A stretch of 64,000 bases of DNA from Dyadobacter crusticola DSM 16708 (GTDB lineage: Bacteria; Bacteroidota; Bacteroidia; Cytophagales; Spirosomataceae), in assembly GCF_000701505.1 (NCBI RefSeq), contig NZ_JNJB01000005.1, positions 372,001 to 436,000 of the forward strand, read 5' to 3'. Positions within the stretch are counted from its first letter, which is position 1. The number at the start of each line of letters is the position of its first letter. Below, piece after piece: positions 28,153 to 37,284 of the stretch. The notes below the pieces were generated by a model. That model saw nothing but the letters and a program-made list of their open reading frames with translations. It ran no database searches and was not told the origin of the DNA. Position numbers and translations under genes: made by a program.

Positions 28153-29214
28153 ATGAAACAGCTTTCTGCAATGCTTCTTTCTGTGCTTAGCCTTCCTGTT
28201 TTTGCGCAGGATTTTTCAGATAAAATGACCGTCGTTATTCACGGCGGCGCTGGTACTATCACACGCGCTAACATGAGCCCTGAAAAGGAAAAAGCTTATA
28301 AAGCAGCTTTAAATGAAGCATTACAGAAGGGTTATGCAGTTCTGAAAAATGGAGGCACCAGCGTAGAGGCTGTTGAGGCCACGATCCACGTAATGGAGAA
28401 CTCTCCGCTATTCAATGCAGGAAAGGGGGCGGTGTTTACAAACGAGGGCAAAAACGAACTCGACGCATCCGTAATGGAAGGCAAAACGCTTAAAGCCGGC
28501 GCCGTGGCAGGTGTAACGAACATCAAGAATCCGATCAGTGCGGCAATTGCAGTGATGAATAAATCGGAGCACGTGATGATGGCAGGGCCTGGCGCTGAGA
28601 AGTTTGCCAAAGAACAGGGTCTCGAAATCGTCGATCCGTCTTACTTCTATACCGAAGCACGGTTTAATGCACTGGAAAAAGCAAAATCGGCTGACAAAAC
28701 AGAGCTAGACCACGATGCAAAGGAAGAAAAGCAGATCAGGAAAGCACCTAAGACCGGAAGAATGGAGCAGCGCGAGCTCATTTTCACAGAAGGCCGAAAG
28801 TTCGGAACAGTCGGATGTGTAGCTCTGGACAAGTTTGGCAACCTGGCAGCAGGTACTTCCACGGGCGGCATGACGAACAAGAAATACGGTCGCATAGGCG
28901 ACGCGCCGATCATAGGAGCTGGTACTTACGCCAATAATGCCACCTGTGCAGTTTCGGCGACTGGTCACGGAGAGTACTTTATCCGCTCGGTTGTGGCCCA
29001 CGATATCTCTGCATTAATGGAATACAAAGGGCTTTCTTTGCAGGAAGCAGCCGACGAAGTGGTGATGAAGAAACTTGTCGAACGCGGCGGCGAGGGTGGT
29101 ATTATCGCATTGGACAGGAATGGAAATGTTACAATGCCTTTCAACAGCGAAGGAATGTACCGGGGGTATATTAAAAGCAATGGAAAAAGTGAGGTACTGA
29201 TCTATAAAGACTGA
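28153..29214 (+). CDS. Isoaspartyl peptidase / plant-type L-asparaginase (Ntn hydrolase)
   Basis: 353 residues with a signal peptide (cleavage after VFAQ near 19), so periplasmic. Opens with VVIHGGAGTI, typical of the family. The autoprocessing site is between G218 and T219 in FGTVGCVALD, where T219 becomes the N-terminal nucleophile of the beta chain; STGGMTNKKYGRIGDAPIIGAGTYAN follows with the substrate-binding Arg and Asp residues. The enzyme removes isoaspartyl residues from peptides and hydrolyses asparagine. Variable linker at 180-210 is rich in Lys/Glu, as expected for the region removed after cleavage. Ends 140 bp before the T9SS protein gene. Confidence 0.94.
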   Translation: MKQLSAMLLSVLSLPVFAQDFSDKMTVVIHGGAGTITRANMSPEKEKAYKAALNEALQKGYAVLKNGGTSVEAVEATIHVMENSPLFNAGKGAVFTNEGKNELDASVMEGKTLKAGAVAGVTNIKNPISAAIAVMNKSEHVMMAGPGAEKFAKEQGLEIVDPSYFYTEARFNALEKAKSADKTELDHDAKEEKQIRKAPKTGRMEQRELIFTEGRKFGTVGCVALDKFGNLAAGTSTGGMTNKKYGRIGDAPIIGAGTYANNATCAVSATGHGEYFIRSVVAHDISALMEYKGLSLQEAADEVVMKKLVERGGEGGIIALDRNGNVTMPFNSEGMYRGYIKSNGKSEVLIYKD

Positions 29215-29354
29215 TTTTTAATCTAATAACAACAAAAAAACAGGTGCGCGACAATCCACGTTTATCTGCATTTCTTTCTGTCTGCAACCATACAAAAGCG
29301 CAAGCTTTTAACGTTGTGATTTCAGTATGTAACTTAACGCCGCCTTTCATCTCT

Positions 29355-30464
29355 ATGAAATCAATCTACGGAATACTTTTTCTGATAGCGTTGTTTTGTA
29401 ACGCAGCTAATGCTACCCATTTTAAGGGCGGCGAGATCCTGGCCAAGCATGTTTCGGGTTTAACCTATGGGATCACCGTAAGATTATATCTTGATACACA
29501 GGTGGGCCAGGGAGCAACTGATGCAATGTCGGAAGTTACCGTTTGCTTTGGTAACGGCACCACACTTAATGTACGGAGGACGAAAGTTGCGCCACTGCCG
29601 AGTAATGCAAATATACTCGTTGCTGACTTTGAGGACCAGTACACCTTTGCTTCTGCAGGGGTCTTTCAAATATCTGCTTCCATTGAAAACCGCAGCGCCG
29701 GGTATCTTAATCTTGAAAATTCACAATTGACACCGGCATTCCTTTGGACGGTTATAGACGTCACTGCAAGGAATTCTACACCTGTCTTACCTTACCTAAA
29801 CTTCGATGCAGGTGTTAAGCAAGTGTTCTCAGTTGATCTTAGTCCAACTGTTCCGGATGCGGACAGCGTTTCTGTCAAAGTCCACAAGCTGAGCAAAGGC
29901 TCTCCCGGCACTTGCGGCGTTCGCATGATCGATCGCGCCTACCTCTTCCCCAATGAAATTACCAGTAACGGTACATTCAAGGTAGATCCTGCCTCTAACA
30001 GGCTGGTTTGGACTGCACCGGAGTTGGTTGGGAATTACCTTTTTGCAATGGTCGTGACAGAATGGAGAGCTGGCAATATCATTTCCGAAAGTTACCGTGA
30101 GGGCAGCATTACTGTTGTTGATAAGCCCGGCCCGCCGGTTGAAATTCCTCCTTATGAGTCCGCAGAATTCGGAAATCCGATTACTTCCATTCCGAAGGTA
30201 AGTTCGACAGAAGTTTCAATGGCGATAGAAGCTTATCCTGTGCCGACGGATGACATTGTGACTGTAAAAGCATACAGCAAAACAAAAGCCGTGATTCGTC
30301 TGCAGCTGGTTGACTTGAATGGAAGGATTCTGAGGGAGATATCTTCAAAAGCACCTGTTATCTCAGTTCAGGAGGAGTTTGACCTGCGTAACATGGCGCA
30401 TGGAGTTTACCTGATCCGCGCAGATAATGCGACTCACTCGGTTACTCAAAAGGTTGTACGCTGA
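29355..30464 (+). CDS. Secreted protein with type IX sorting domain, function unknown
   Basis: 369 residues from the ATG at 29355; an upstream in-frame GTG at 29244 would bury the signal peptide. The signal peptide (cleavage after ANA near 19) is followed by THFKGGEILAKHVSGLTYGITVRLYLD, a start seen in many Bacteroidota surface proteins with PKD-like or gliding-associated architecture. Two beta-sandwich segments follow without catalytic motifs. The final 80 residues match a type A T9SS sorting domain (PVPTDDIVTVKAY, LVDLNGRIL, MAHGVYLIRADN and a basic end). Its stop directly abuts the opposing stop of the lipoprotein hydrolase gene. Confidence 0.82.
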   Translation: MKSIYGILFLIALFCNAANATHFKGGEILAKHVSGLTYGITVRLYLDTQVGQGATDAMSEVTVCFGNGTTLNVRRTKVAPLPSNANILVADFEDQYTFASAGVFQISASIENRSAGYLNLENSQLTPAFLWTVIDVTARNSTPVLPYLNFDAGVKQVFSVDLSPTVPDADSVSVKVHKLSKGSPGTCGVRMIDRAYLFPNEITSNGTFKVDPASNRLVWTAPELVGNYLFAMVVTEWRAGNIISESYREGSITVVDKPGPPVEIPPYESAEFGNPITSIPKVSSTEVSMAIEAYPVPTDDIVTVKAYSKTKAVIRLQLVDLNGRILREISSKAPVISVQEEFDLRNMAHGVYLIRADNATHSVTQKVVR

Positions 30465-31382
30465 TTAATTCCCCGAAACTTCCTGCAAGTCAGGAGTAAG
30501 GTCTATAGAAGTGATCTGATCTTTGAAAAGCAAACCTTTCAGCAGCATTTCTTTGATCATCGACAAGTGCGTGTAAGTGATCATATGACCCGCATTATCC
30601 AGGAAAATATACTGCGCCCGCTTACTCTTGATATGTTTTTTGGCAAAATCAATGTTACCCGGATCTGCAATCCAGTCATTTCCGCCCTGGATAACAGTAG
30701 TAGGAACATACAGATTGTTCCACACAGGCAGCAGCTTTTTCAGTTCGTCTGAATGGCTGTACTTTTCAGCAGTCGCTGTATTGAATTCACCAGGGAGGAA
30801 AAGCTGTATGAAGGAATTCCTGCCCCATTTCGAAAACCAGTAGAATTTTTCTTTCTCAGGATCGATTACCGGCGAAACCATGAAAAGTTCTTTTACCTGG
30901 TCAGGAACCAGCGAAACGAGCTTTGCAGCGATCGGAGCTCCGTAAGAACGGCCGAGTACAGTAACCTTTTCTTTGCTTTTATTTAACTCAAAAACGGGTA
31001 GCAATGCATTCGCTTGAGTAGCAATGGAGGTAACAAACCGTCTTTTTTTGAGTCTCGATTTACCATACCCTACCCTGTCGACTGACACGATGTGGAAGCG
31101 CTTCTGCAAATCTTCATCATCCATTAAATTCATATATCCCCAAAGCGAGCCTGGCGCGCCGTGGATCAGTAGCAGCATTGGTAAAGTATCGGCGCCCACG
31201 CTGGCAATGCAGAGAGAAAGCGTATCATTTTTGATAATGCGCTCGGTAGGTTTGACTTTCTTTTGAGCGTAATGCTTCCTTACCTGTTTCGCAGAGATGA
31301 TGTATTTCGAAAAACAGGAGCTAAGAGAAGCCGAAATAAATAGCAATAAGGCGGCTGTCCGAAGGAATTTAAAACGAGGCAT
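30465..31382 (-). CDS. Lipoprotein alpha/beta hydrolase
   Basis: 305 residues. N terminus has a hydrophobic stretch with a lipobox LSSC (Cys23), so an outer- or inner-membrane lipoprotein. Hydrolase motifs: LIHGAPGSLWGYM (oxyanion region), VDRVGYGKS, nucleophile elbow LGRSYGAPIA, Asp in VIQGGNDWIAD and His in DNAGHMITYTH. Conventional GxSxG is present as GRSYG. Membrane-bound esterase or peptidase-like activity is likely but unspecified. Convergent with the T9SS protein gene with zero spacer (TGATTA). Confidence 0.88.
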   Translation of the reverse strand: MPRFKFLRTAALLLFISASLSSCFSKYIISAKQVRKHYAQKKVKPTERIIKNDTLSLCIASVGADTLPMLLLIHGAPGSLWGYMNLMDDEDLQKRFHIVSVDRVGYGKSRLKKRRFVTSIATQANALLPVFELNKSKEKVTVLGRSYGAPIAAKLVSLVPDQVKELFMVSPVIDPEKEKFYWFSKWGRNSFIQLFLPGEFNTATAEKYSHSDELKKLLPVWNNLYVPTTVIQGGNDWIADPGNIDFAKKHIKSKRAQYIFLDNAGHMITYTHLSMIKEMLLKGLLFKDQITSIDLTPDLQEVSGN

Positions 31383-31568
31383 ACAAGGTATTGTTACTGC
31401 ATTTACAATCCACAGGATACTTAATATACGACCAAAAGGTCAAAAAGCGTGCCGTTATTTGGTTTTTTTTGAAGAATTTAAAACAAACAAATTTTTCCCG
31501 GCGTTTCTTTGTTGTTGAAAAACCAAACGTCCTGCTATCTCAGACTTGCGACTCAATCTACTTTCTTA

Positions 31569-32399
31569 ATGACTGCCAGCCACCAGAACTCATTTTTCCA
31601 GCGCCTGACGGAGCAAAATGAAAAATACCGCTACAAGCTTCCATCCAGACAAGACGCGGGGAAATTCATTCAGGACCTGATCAACTTCCTGTTTCCGATC
31701 AGTCAGGATTGCCCGAGTTGTCCTTCCAAAGACCTGGCGATGAAATACGCGGATCTGAGAAAGGACCTGGATTATATGCTGCAGCCATTGTTACCTGAGC
31801 TCAACAAAGACGCAAACGAGATCCTGGACGAGATATTTACGGGCATTCCTGAGATCTACGAAATGCTCCTGAAAGATGCCAAATCCATCACCGATAATGA
31901 TCCGGCTTCCGTAAGCATTGAAGAAGTGATTGCAGTGTACCCCGGGTTCACGGCGATTGCTACTTACCGCTTCGCCCACCTTTTTGCGCATTGCGGTATC
32001 CCATTATTGCCCAGAATGCTGACTGAGTTCGCGCATAGCCAGACCGGGATCGATATTCATCCGAATGCAGTAATCGGCCATTCTTTTTTCATCGACCACG
32101 GCACCGGAGTAGTAATCGGCGAAACGACGCACATCGGTAACAATGTAAAATTATATCAGGGGGTTACGCTTGGGGCAACGCACGTTTCCAAATCGCTCGC
32201 TTCACGCAAGCGACATCCTACGATCGAGGACAATGTGGTGGTTTATGCAAATGCCACGATCCTGGGAGGAGAAACTGTGATCGGGCACGATTCGATTATC
32301 GGCGGAAATGCCTGGTTAGTAAGAAGCGTACCTCCATTTTCCCAGGTTTATCACCAAAGTAAAATAGAGATACGCCCGCAATCTGCTGCAACTACATAA
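31569..32399 (+). CDS. epsC: Serine O-acetyltransferase
   Basis: 276 residues from the ATG at 31569; a TTG at 31509 is in frame but unlikely. The helical N-terminal domain ends in [22 protein letters not shown], then the left-handed beta-helix has [23 protein letters not shown] with catalytic His, [14 protein letters not shown] and a C-terminal tail. This is the CysE/EpsC enzyme that makes O-acetylserine for cysteine synthesis; the extended N-terminal region with a Cys-x2-Cys pair (DCPSCPS, near 47-52) is typical of the EpsC-like form in Bacteroidota. No cysteine synthase gene is adjacent. Its 3' end overlaps the tetR gene by 8 bp. Confidence 0.9.
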   Translation: MTASHQNSFFQRLTEQNEKYRYKLPSRQDAGKFIQDLINFLFPISQDCPSCPSKDLAMKYADLRKDLDYMLQPLLPELNKDANEILDEIFTGIPEIYEMLLKDAKSITDNDPASVSIEEVIAVYPGFTAIATYRFAHLFAHCGIPLLPRMLTEFAHSQTGIDIHPNAVIGHSFFIDHGTGVVIGETTHIGNNVKLYQGVTLGATHVSKSLASRKRHPTIEDNVVVYANATILGGETVIGHDSIIGGNAWLVRSVPPFSQVYHQSKIEIRPQSAATT

Positions 32400-32985
32400 T
32401 ACTGCGGATAAATCTTCTTACGCCTTCCATATAAATGGGCTCAGCCTGGGAGAATGCATATCTCGGCTGAGTTGTCATGGTAATACCGATGAAACCAAAG
32501 GTCAGGCACCACCATTCGTAGTAAGTCTTTGTTACAGCTTCCCCGGACTTTGGTCTCAGGCCCGCTATCATTTCCCAAACCGGGTTTCCCTTGATGCTCA
32601 TTGCTTGCGAAAAAGCTTTTTTAGAATCACAATAAGCTCCTTCCAGATTAAACATCACCTGAAATACTTCGGGATTCTCAACAGCGAAGTTCCAGATCTT
32701 CTGGGCGACTTCCACAAGCTGCTTCTGCGGATTGCTGAAATGACCCTTTATCTTGATAAACTCGGCTTGCAGATGATCGAAACCTTCCAGACGGATCGCC
32801 TCCAACAGCTTATCCTTGCTATCAAAATATTCGTAGAGAATGGGGGGACTATATTCAATTACGTCAGCAATTTTGCGAATCGAGACAGCAGTCCAGCCGT
32901 CTTCACGGGCGATGTCTTTTGCTGTTTTAACGATGTCCGAACGTACCTGTATTTTAAGCCGTTCTCTTCGTTCTACTATTCCCAT
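32392..32985 (-). CDS. TetR/AcrR-family transcriptional regulator
   Basis: 197 residues from the ATG at 32985, supported by a promoter just upstream; the longer frame to 33081 runs through that promoter. The N-terminal helix-turn-helix is clear ([19 protein letters not shown]...[24 protein letters not shown]), followed by a TetR_C-type ligand domain of the WHG/TetR_C_33-like kind ([13 protein letters not shown]). Likely a ligand-responsive repressor; the target is not evident, since the flanking genes point toward or away from it without shared promoters except its own. It overlaps the epsC 3' end in opposite orientation. Confidence 0.9.
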   Translation of the reverse strand: MGIVERRERLKIQVRSDIVKTAKDIAREDGWTAVSIRKIADVIEYSPPILYEYFDSKDKLLEAIRLEGFDHLQAEFIKIKGHFSNPQKQLVEVAQKIWNFAVENPEVFQVMFNLEGAYCDSKKAFSQAMSIKGNPVWEMIAGLRPKSGEAVTKTYYEWWCLTFGFIGITMTTQPRYAFSQAEPIYMEGVRRFIRSIM

Positions 32986-33026
32986 GCTTGAGTAGTATTT
33001 TGGGGTTGAGTGAGAATGATGTCTTT

Positions 33027-33058
33027 CAAATATAGTGATATACAACTTACTGCTCAAG
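33027..33058 (-). promoter_or_regulatory. Promoter of the tetR gene
   Basis: On the minus strand CTTG (33055-33058), 20-nt spacer and TATATTTG (33027-33034), an exact TAnnTTTG. Predicted start near 33020, about 35 nt ahead of the ATG at 32985. Overlap with the longer open frame argues for the shorter protein. Confidence 0.65.
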
Positions 33059-33191
33059 AGAGCTCCCCGGCTTATTTGCAAAAATTCTTCCTGATTTTAA
33101 GATTTTTAAGAACAAAGTGCGTCCGTTAAATCCAGGCGCGGGTTAGAAAATTTTACGGGTGAAAAATTTTTTTTACCCGTTTTTAATGCGT

Positions 33192-35288
33192 TTATTCTGG
33201 TTTTCTGATAAGACCGCCTTTCTCGATCTTTTCAACCAACCGATAATTTGCATCCTGCGCCCGCACCTTCCCGCGGCCGTCTTCGCTAATCCTAAGGTTG
33301 TTCTGGTACAAATCCAGTCGCACTGATTTCTGATTATCATTTGCATAATTCCTAAGCACAATCCGCATTTGGTTTTTGAGCTGCTCGTCGAGTACGGGAA
33401 AGCAGATATCAATGCGTCGATGCAGGTTCCGGTGGGTCCAATCGCAAGAACTCAGGAAAATCTCATCATTGCCACGATTGGCAAAATGGAAGATCCGCGT
33501 ATTTTCAAGATAGCGGTCCACGTGGCGGCTCACAATGATATTGTCGCTGATAGAAGGCAGCCCGGATATCAGCCCGCAGCTTTCACTGACCATCACATGC
33601 ACCGGTACTCCGGCTTGTCCCGCCTGGTACAGCTTGTCGATCAGAATGTGATCTTGTAGTTGATTTATTTTAATAGTAATAAATGATTTGAGGCCTGCAT
33701 TGCAGTTCGCGATCTCGCGGTCTATCAGGTCCATCAACTTTTTCTGTAATGTAAACTGCGTAACAAAAAGGTAGTTAAATGGAAGGTACTTGTATTTTTT
33801 TGGCTCGTCCTGCGTAGATAAGTAGCCGAAGAGCAGTTCGAGTTCGTTGGTCAGCTCGCGGTGGTGTGTCAGCAAAGCATGGTCGACTATTTCCCGGCTG
33901 GTAAGTCTGTAAAAGCCCCCGGTACCTAAGAATGCGTAACGCTCCCACCCTTTCTGCACTTTCCGCTTGATCAACGCCATTTTTGCATGCACTTTCAACC
34001 CTGGGACACTCAGGATGATCTTCACGCCGGCATCACGCATTTTCCGCGACCATTGCAGGTTTTCCTGAATATCCATTTTGTTATTCAGCTCCACATAGGT
34101 TGTTACCCGTTTTCCATTCCTGGCAGCGCTGATCAATGAGTTCAGAATGAACGAATTCGGGCTGATCTTGTATAAGGAAACGTGAATCTCCCGCACATGC
34201 GGATCGACTGCTGCTTCATTGAAAAACCGCACTATAGGCTCATAAGACTGATACGGAAGATGCACCAGCTGATCGCCTTTCTGAATTGCTTCAAAAATAG
34301 AGGTATTTTCCTCAAAACCTGGATTGTGGATCGGACGCTGGTGCGGATAATCGAGCCTGCGTGACAATGCAGGAAAGCGGCTAAAATCCTGCAAAAACAG
34401 GTAATCGCCGCGCTCGTGAAATTCATTCATCGGTATTGCTACCTTATTCACCAGGTATTCCCGCATATAAAGCGGCATTCCCGACTCATAAAAATACTGC
34501 GAGGGTTGAATAAAATTGCGCTTTTCCAGCTGTTTGAGAATGCGTTGCGCAATTTGCATCGGGTACTCATCTTCAATGGAGAGTTCTGTTTCGCGCTCCA
34601 CGCGGACTGTATAACTTTCCAGCACATTGAAGCCTGGGAAAAGCAGCCGGAGGTTTTCACGAATAATATCCTCCATAAAAGCAACATGCTTTTTCCCATC
34701 CCATTCAGGCAGTTCCAGGAACCTCCCGAAAGGCTCAGATGGTATGTTCACCGTCGCATACCAATCCTCCTCAGAATCTTCCAGATGTTGCAAACGGACA
34801 ACCAGATACAGCTGTTTGGATTCGAAAATCGGCGTTTTAGAGGATCGTTTGGAATCTAAGAACACCGGCTGCAAATACCTGAAAAGCTTGTCAATGAAAA
34901 ACTTACGGATAAACGGCAGGTGCTCTGCCGCAAATGCTTCCCGGTAATACAAATGCACGCCCTGTTCCTTCAATGCAGGCAGAATACTAGCTGTCAGTAT
35001 CTCATTGAACTCGCGCAACTGATTTTCAATAGTTTCGCTGACATGTTCCAGCAGTGACTCAGGGAAAAGGTAGAGTTTTGAGCGAATATCATTGCTTACC
35101 TCACACATCGCCAGTAGACTCGGAATGCGGACCCGGTAAAATTCCTTGGTCTGATAAGCATACATTCCCAAAAAGCGGAGCCGCTCCCTTACCGGCACTG
35201 TTTCGTCATTTGCTTCCAGTAAAAAACGGTAATTATTGGACAGCCAACTCAGATTGGTATCAAAGTAGGGATAAGCAACATCTATCAT
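33192..35288 (-). CDS. ppk1: Polyphosphate kinase 1
   Basis: 698 residues, the usual length. Four-domain layout: N domain (YFDTNLSWLSNNYRFL), head domain, and two phospholipase D-like catalytic domains. The autophosphorylated histidine is H434 (GLKVHAKMAL), corresponding to H435 of the E. coli enzyme; a second conserved block, DWTHRNLHRRIDICFPV, contains the other catalytic His. The enzyme reversibly polymerises the gamma phosphate of ATP into polyphosphate at the membrane. No ppx gene adjoins. It is divergent from the aldo/keto reductase gene across 143 bp. Confidence 0.96.
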   Translation of the reverse strand: MIDVAYPYFDTNLSWLSNNYRFLLEANDETVPVRERLRFLGMYAYQTKEFYRVRIPSLLAMCEVSNDIRSKLYLFPESLLEHVSETIENQLREFNEILTASILPALKEQGVHLYYREAFAAEHLPFIRKFFIDKLFRYLQPVFLDSKRSSKTPIFESKQLYLVVRLQHLEDSEEDWYATVNIPSEPFGRFLELPEWDGKKHVAFMEDIIRENLRLLFPGFNVLESYTVRVERETELSIEDEYPMQIAQRILKQLEKRNFIQPSQYFYESGMPLYMREYLVNKVAIPMNEFHERGDYLFLQDFSRFPALSRRLDYPHQRPIHNPGFEENTSIFEAIQKGDQLVHLPYQSYEPIVRFFNEAAVDPHVREIHVSLYKISPNSFILNSLISAARNGKRVTTYVELNNKMDIQENLQWSRKMRDAGVKIILSVPGLKVHAKMALIKRKVQKGWERYAFLGTGGFYRLTSREIVDHALLTHHRELTNELELLFGYLSTQDEPKKYKYLPFNYLFVTQFTLQKKLMDLIDREIANCNAGLKSFITIKINQLQDHILIDKLYQAGQAGVPVHVMVSESCGLISGLPSISDNIIVSRHVDRYLENTRIFHFANRGNDEIFLSSCDWTHRNLHRRIDICFPVLDEQLKNQMRIVLRNYANDNQKSVRLDLYQNNLRISEDGRGKVRAQDANYRLVEKIEKGGLIRKPE

Positions 35289-35351
35289 TTAGGCGGGGTG
35301 AAAAAGATTCAAATTTGGTCACAATATAAATACATTTGAGTGGTAAGGGTA

Positions 35352-35359
35352 TAACTTTG
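35352..35359 (+). promoter_or_regulatory. -7 element TAACTTTG upstream of the aldo/keto reductase
   Basis: Exact TAnnTTTG followed by C; leader about 65 nt to the ATG at 35432. The nearest upstream TTTG (35335-35338) is only 13 nt away, so the -33 box is uncertain. Confidence 0.5.
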
Positions 35360-35431
35360 CACCACAAAATATAACTCTGTACGATCATCGTTCACTGTTA
35401 TATTTTGCTTAAAATCTAATTTCAGTTGAAT

Positions 35432-36454
35432 ATGCGTTATCAATTATTGGGCCGGTCGGGGCTTAGAGTTTCTGAGGTTTGTCTGGGAACTATGACCTTT
35501 GGAAAAGAATGGGGCTGGGGAGCGGATAAACACGAGAGTTACAAAATTTTTGAAGCGTTTGCTGCTGCGGGCGGTAACTTCATTGATACAGCGAACAGAT
35601 ACACAGAAGGATCTTCTGAAAAGTATGTAGGCGAGTTCATTGAGAGTGACCGTGACAGATGGGTACTTGCTACCAAATACACCCTCAAAGACAAAAATGA
35701 CGATCTGAACTTCGCTGGTAACCACCGGAAGAACATGATGCGCTCAGTTACTTCCAGCTTGAAAAGACTCAATACCGAATATATCGACCTGCTTTGGGTG
35801 CATTTGTGGGACAATACAACTCCGACAGAAGAAGTAATGCGCGGCCTCGACGATCTTGTCACAAGAGGTCTGGTGCATTACATTGGTATCTCTGACACGC
35901 CTGCCTGGATTGTTTCTCAGGCAAACACTATTGCCGATTTCAGGGGATGGAATGCATTTGCGGCCATTCAGTTTGAGTATTCTTTGTTGCAAAGAACACC
36001 AGAGCGGGACCTGCTTCCAATGGCGAAAGCACTGGATTTGGCGGTTACGCCATGGGGCGCGATTGGCGGCGGCGCGCTGACAGGAAAATATTTGAGGGGA
36101 GAAAAAGGCCGGGTGCCGGATCACAGCAGCCGCCGAAGCGAACATAGTAGCAACATTGCGCAAACTGTGGTAGATGTGGCCAACGAACTCGGCGTTACTC
36201 CGGCACAAATTGCAATCAATTGGACCAGGCACAGGAACCAGGTAATGATCCCTATTATTGGCGCTTCAAAGGAACACCAGATCAAAGATTCGCTCGGCTG
36301 TCTGGACTTTACCCTTCCCGAAGCTGCATTGCAAAAATTGAATGCGGCAAGTCAGATTGAGCTCGGTTTCCCGCATGAATTTCTCAAATCGGACGGTGTC
36401 AAGGAAGAAGCCTTCGGGGGATTATTTGAGAAGCTGGATAATCATAGGGGCTAG
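35432..36454 (+). CDS. Aldo/keto reductase
   Basis: 340 residues from the ATG at 35432 (a TTG six bases earlier is the alternative). (beta/alpha)8 barrel of the AKR superfamily: LGTMTFG, FIDTANRYTEGSSEKYVG with catalytic Asp and Tyr, LATKYTL with catalytic Lys, VHLWDN with His replaced position typical of the AKR11/YghZ-YajO-like branch, and the NADPH tail IIGASKEHQIKDSLG. NADPH-dependent reduction of aldehydes or ketones, substrate unknown. Followed by a 37-bp repeat junction with pyrE. Confidence 0.92.
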   Translation: MRYQLLGRSGLRVSEVCLGTMTFGKEWGWGADKHESYKIFEAFAAAGGNFIDTANRYTEGSSEKYVGEFIESDRDRWVLATKYTLKDKNDDLNFAGNHRKNMMRSVTSSLKRLNTEYIDLLWVHLWDNTTPTEEVMRGLDDLVTRGLVHYIGISDTPAWIVSQANTIADFRGWNAFAAIQFEYSLLQRTPERDLLPMAKALDLAVTPWGAIGGGALTGKYLRGEKGRVPDHSSRRSEHSSNIAQTVVDVANELGVTPAQIAINWTRHRNQVMIPIIGASKEHQIKDSLGCLDFTLPEAALQKLNAASQIELGFPHEFLKSDGVKEEAFGGLFEKLDNHRG

Positions 36455-36462
36455 CTTGGATT

Positions 36463-36640
36463 ACTTCGGCTGTCGGCAGTCGGGTGTCAGACTTTGAATA
36501 CTTCGGCTTTCGGCTGTCGGCTATCAGACTTTGTATACTTCGGCTTTCGGCTGTCGGCTATCAGACTTTGTGTACTTCGGCTTTCGGCTATCAGACTAAA
36601 AAAAGCCGACAGCTGATTGCCGACGGCCGAAGTCAAAAAA
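36463..36640. repeat. 37-bp tandem repeat (about 3.6 copies) plus an inverted copy
   Basis: Units start at 36463, 36500, 36537 and 36574, exactly 37 bp apart; each begins ACTTCGGC and ends near CAGACTTTG. The second and third are nearly identical, the first is diverged and the fourth truncated. An inverted, diverged copy follows at about 36601-36634, flanked by A-runs on both sides, so RNA could form a GC-rich hairpin in either direction. The whole array sits between convergent genes, and the units have no unique spacers. Probably a bidirectional transcription stop built from a repeated intergenic element. Confidence 0.85.
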
Positions 36641-36641
36641 A

Positions 36642-37283
36642 CTACTTCCCCCATTGATCAGGGGCCTCGCGCCAGGCGCTCAGGCTTTCTACCTGGGAAG
36701 CAGACACATAGTTATGCTCCAAAGCGGTTTCTATCAATGCATTATAGTTACTGATCGTACTCAGCTTTACATCCTTTTCTTTGAAGTTATTGGCCGCAAC
36801 TTCAAACCCATAAGTAAAAATCGCGATCATCCCAGCCACTTCGATGCCGGCTGCTCTGAGCACGTCCACTACTTTCAGCGAGCTTCCGCCTGTCGAAATC
36901 AGGTCTTCAATGATGATTACCGATTGACCAGCTTCCAGCCTTCCTTCGATCTGGTTGCCCATTCCATGCTTTTTCGGTTCCGGGCGCACGTATGCGAAAG
37001 GCAGTTCAAGTAAGTCGGCCACCAATGCACCTTGCGCAATTCCGCCGGTTGCAACCCCAACTACCGCCTGCACGCCAGGATATTCCTGTTTCACCAGATC
37101 AGCCAGTGTCTTTTTGATGAATGTGCGGGTATCAGGATAAGATAATGCGACGCGATTATCGCAATAAATAGGCGATAACCAGCCTGAACTCCATTGAAAT
37201 GGCTTGTCGGGACTCAACTTGATCGCTTGTGCTTCAAGCAATAGTTCTGCTACTCTTTTACTGATATCTGAACCGTTTAGCAT
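36642..37283 (-). CDS. pyrE: Orotate phosphoribosyltransferase
   Basis: 213 residues. Type I phosphoribosyltransferase with the hood and PRPP loop VIIIEDLISTGGSS, an RPEPKKHGMGNQIEG catalytic loop with the Lys pair and substrate part WSSGWLSPIYCDNR. It converts orotate and PRPP to OMP in pyrimidine synthesis. It starts one base after the stop of the upstream CorC-like gene on the same strand, so it is cotranscribed with it. No other pyrimidine gene is close. Confidence 0.95.
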   Translation of the reverse strand: MLNGSDISKRVAELLLEAQAIKLSPDKPFQWSSGWLSPIYCDNRVALSYPDTRTFIKKTLADLVKQEYPGVQAVVGVATGGIAQGALVADLLELPFAYVRPEPKKHGMGNQIEGRLEAGQSVIIIEDLISTGGSSLKVVDVLRAAGIEVAGMIAIFTYGFEVAANNFKEKDVKLSTISNYNALIETALEHNYVSASQVESLSAWREAPDQWGK

Positions 37284-37284
37284 A

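Noticed and set aside
32392..32399. epsC/tetR overlap as toxin-antitoxin or regulatory pair
   Set aside because: Neither gene fits a toxin-antitoxin module, and convergent overlap is common in this window.
36463..36640. CRISPR array
   Set aside because: Units are contiguous with a 37-bp period and no unique spacers; no cas gene is nearby.
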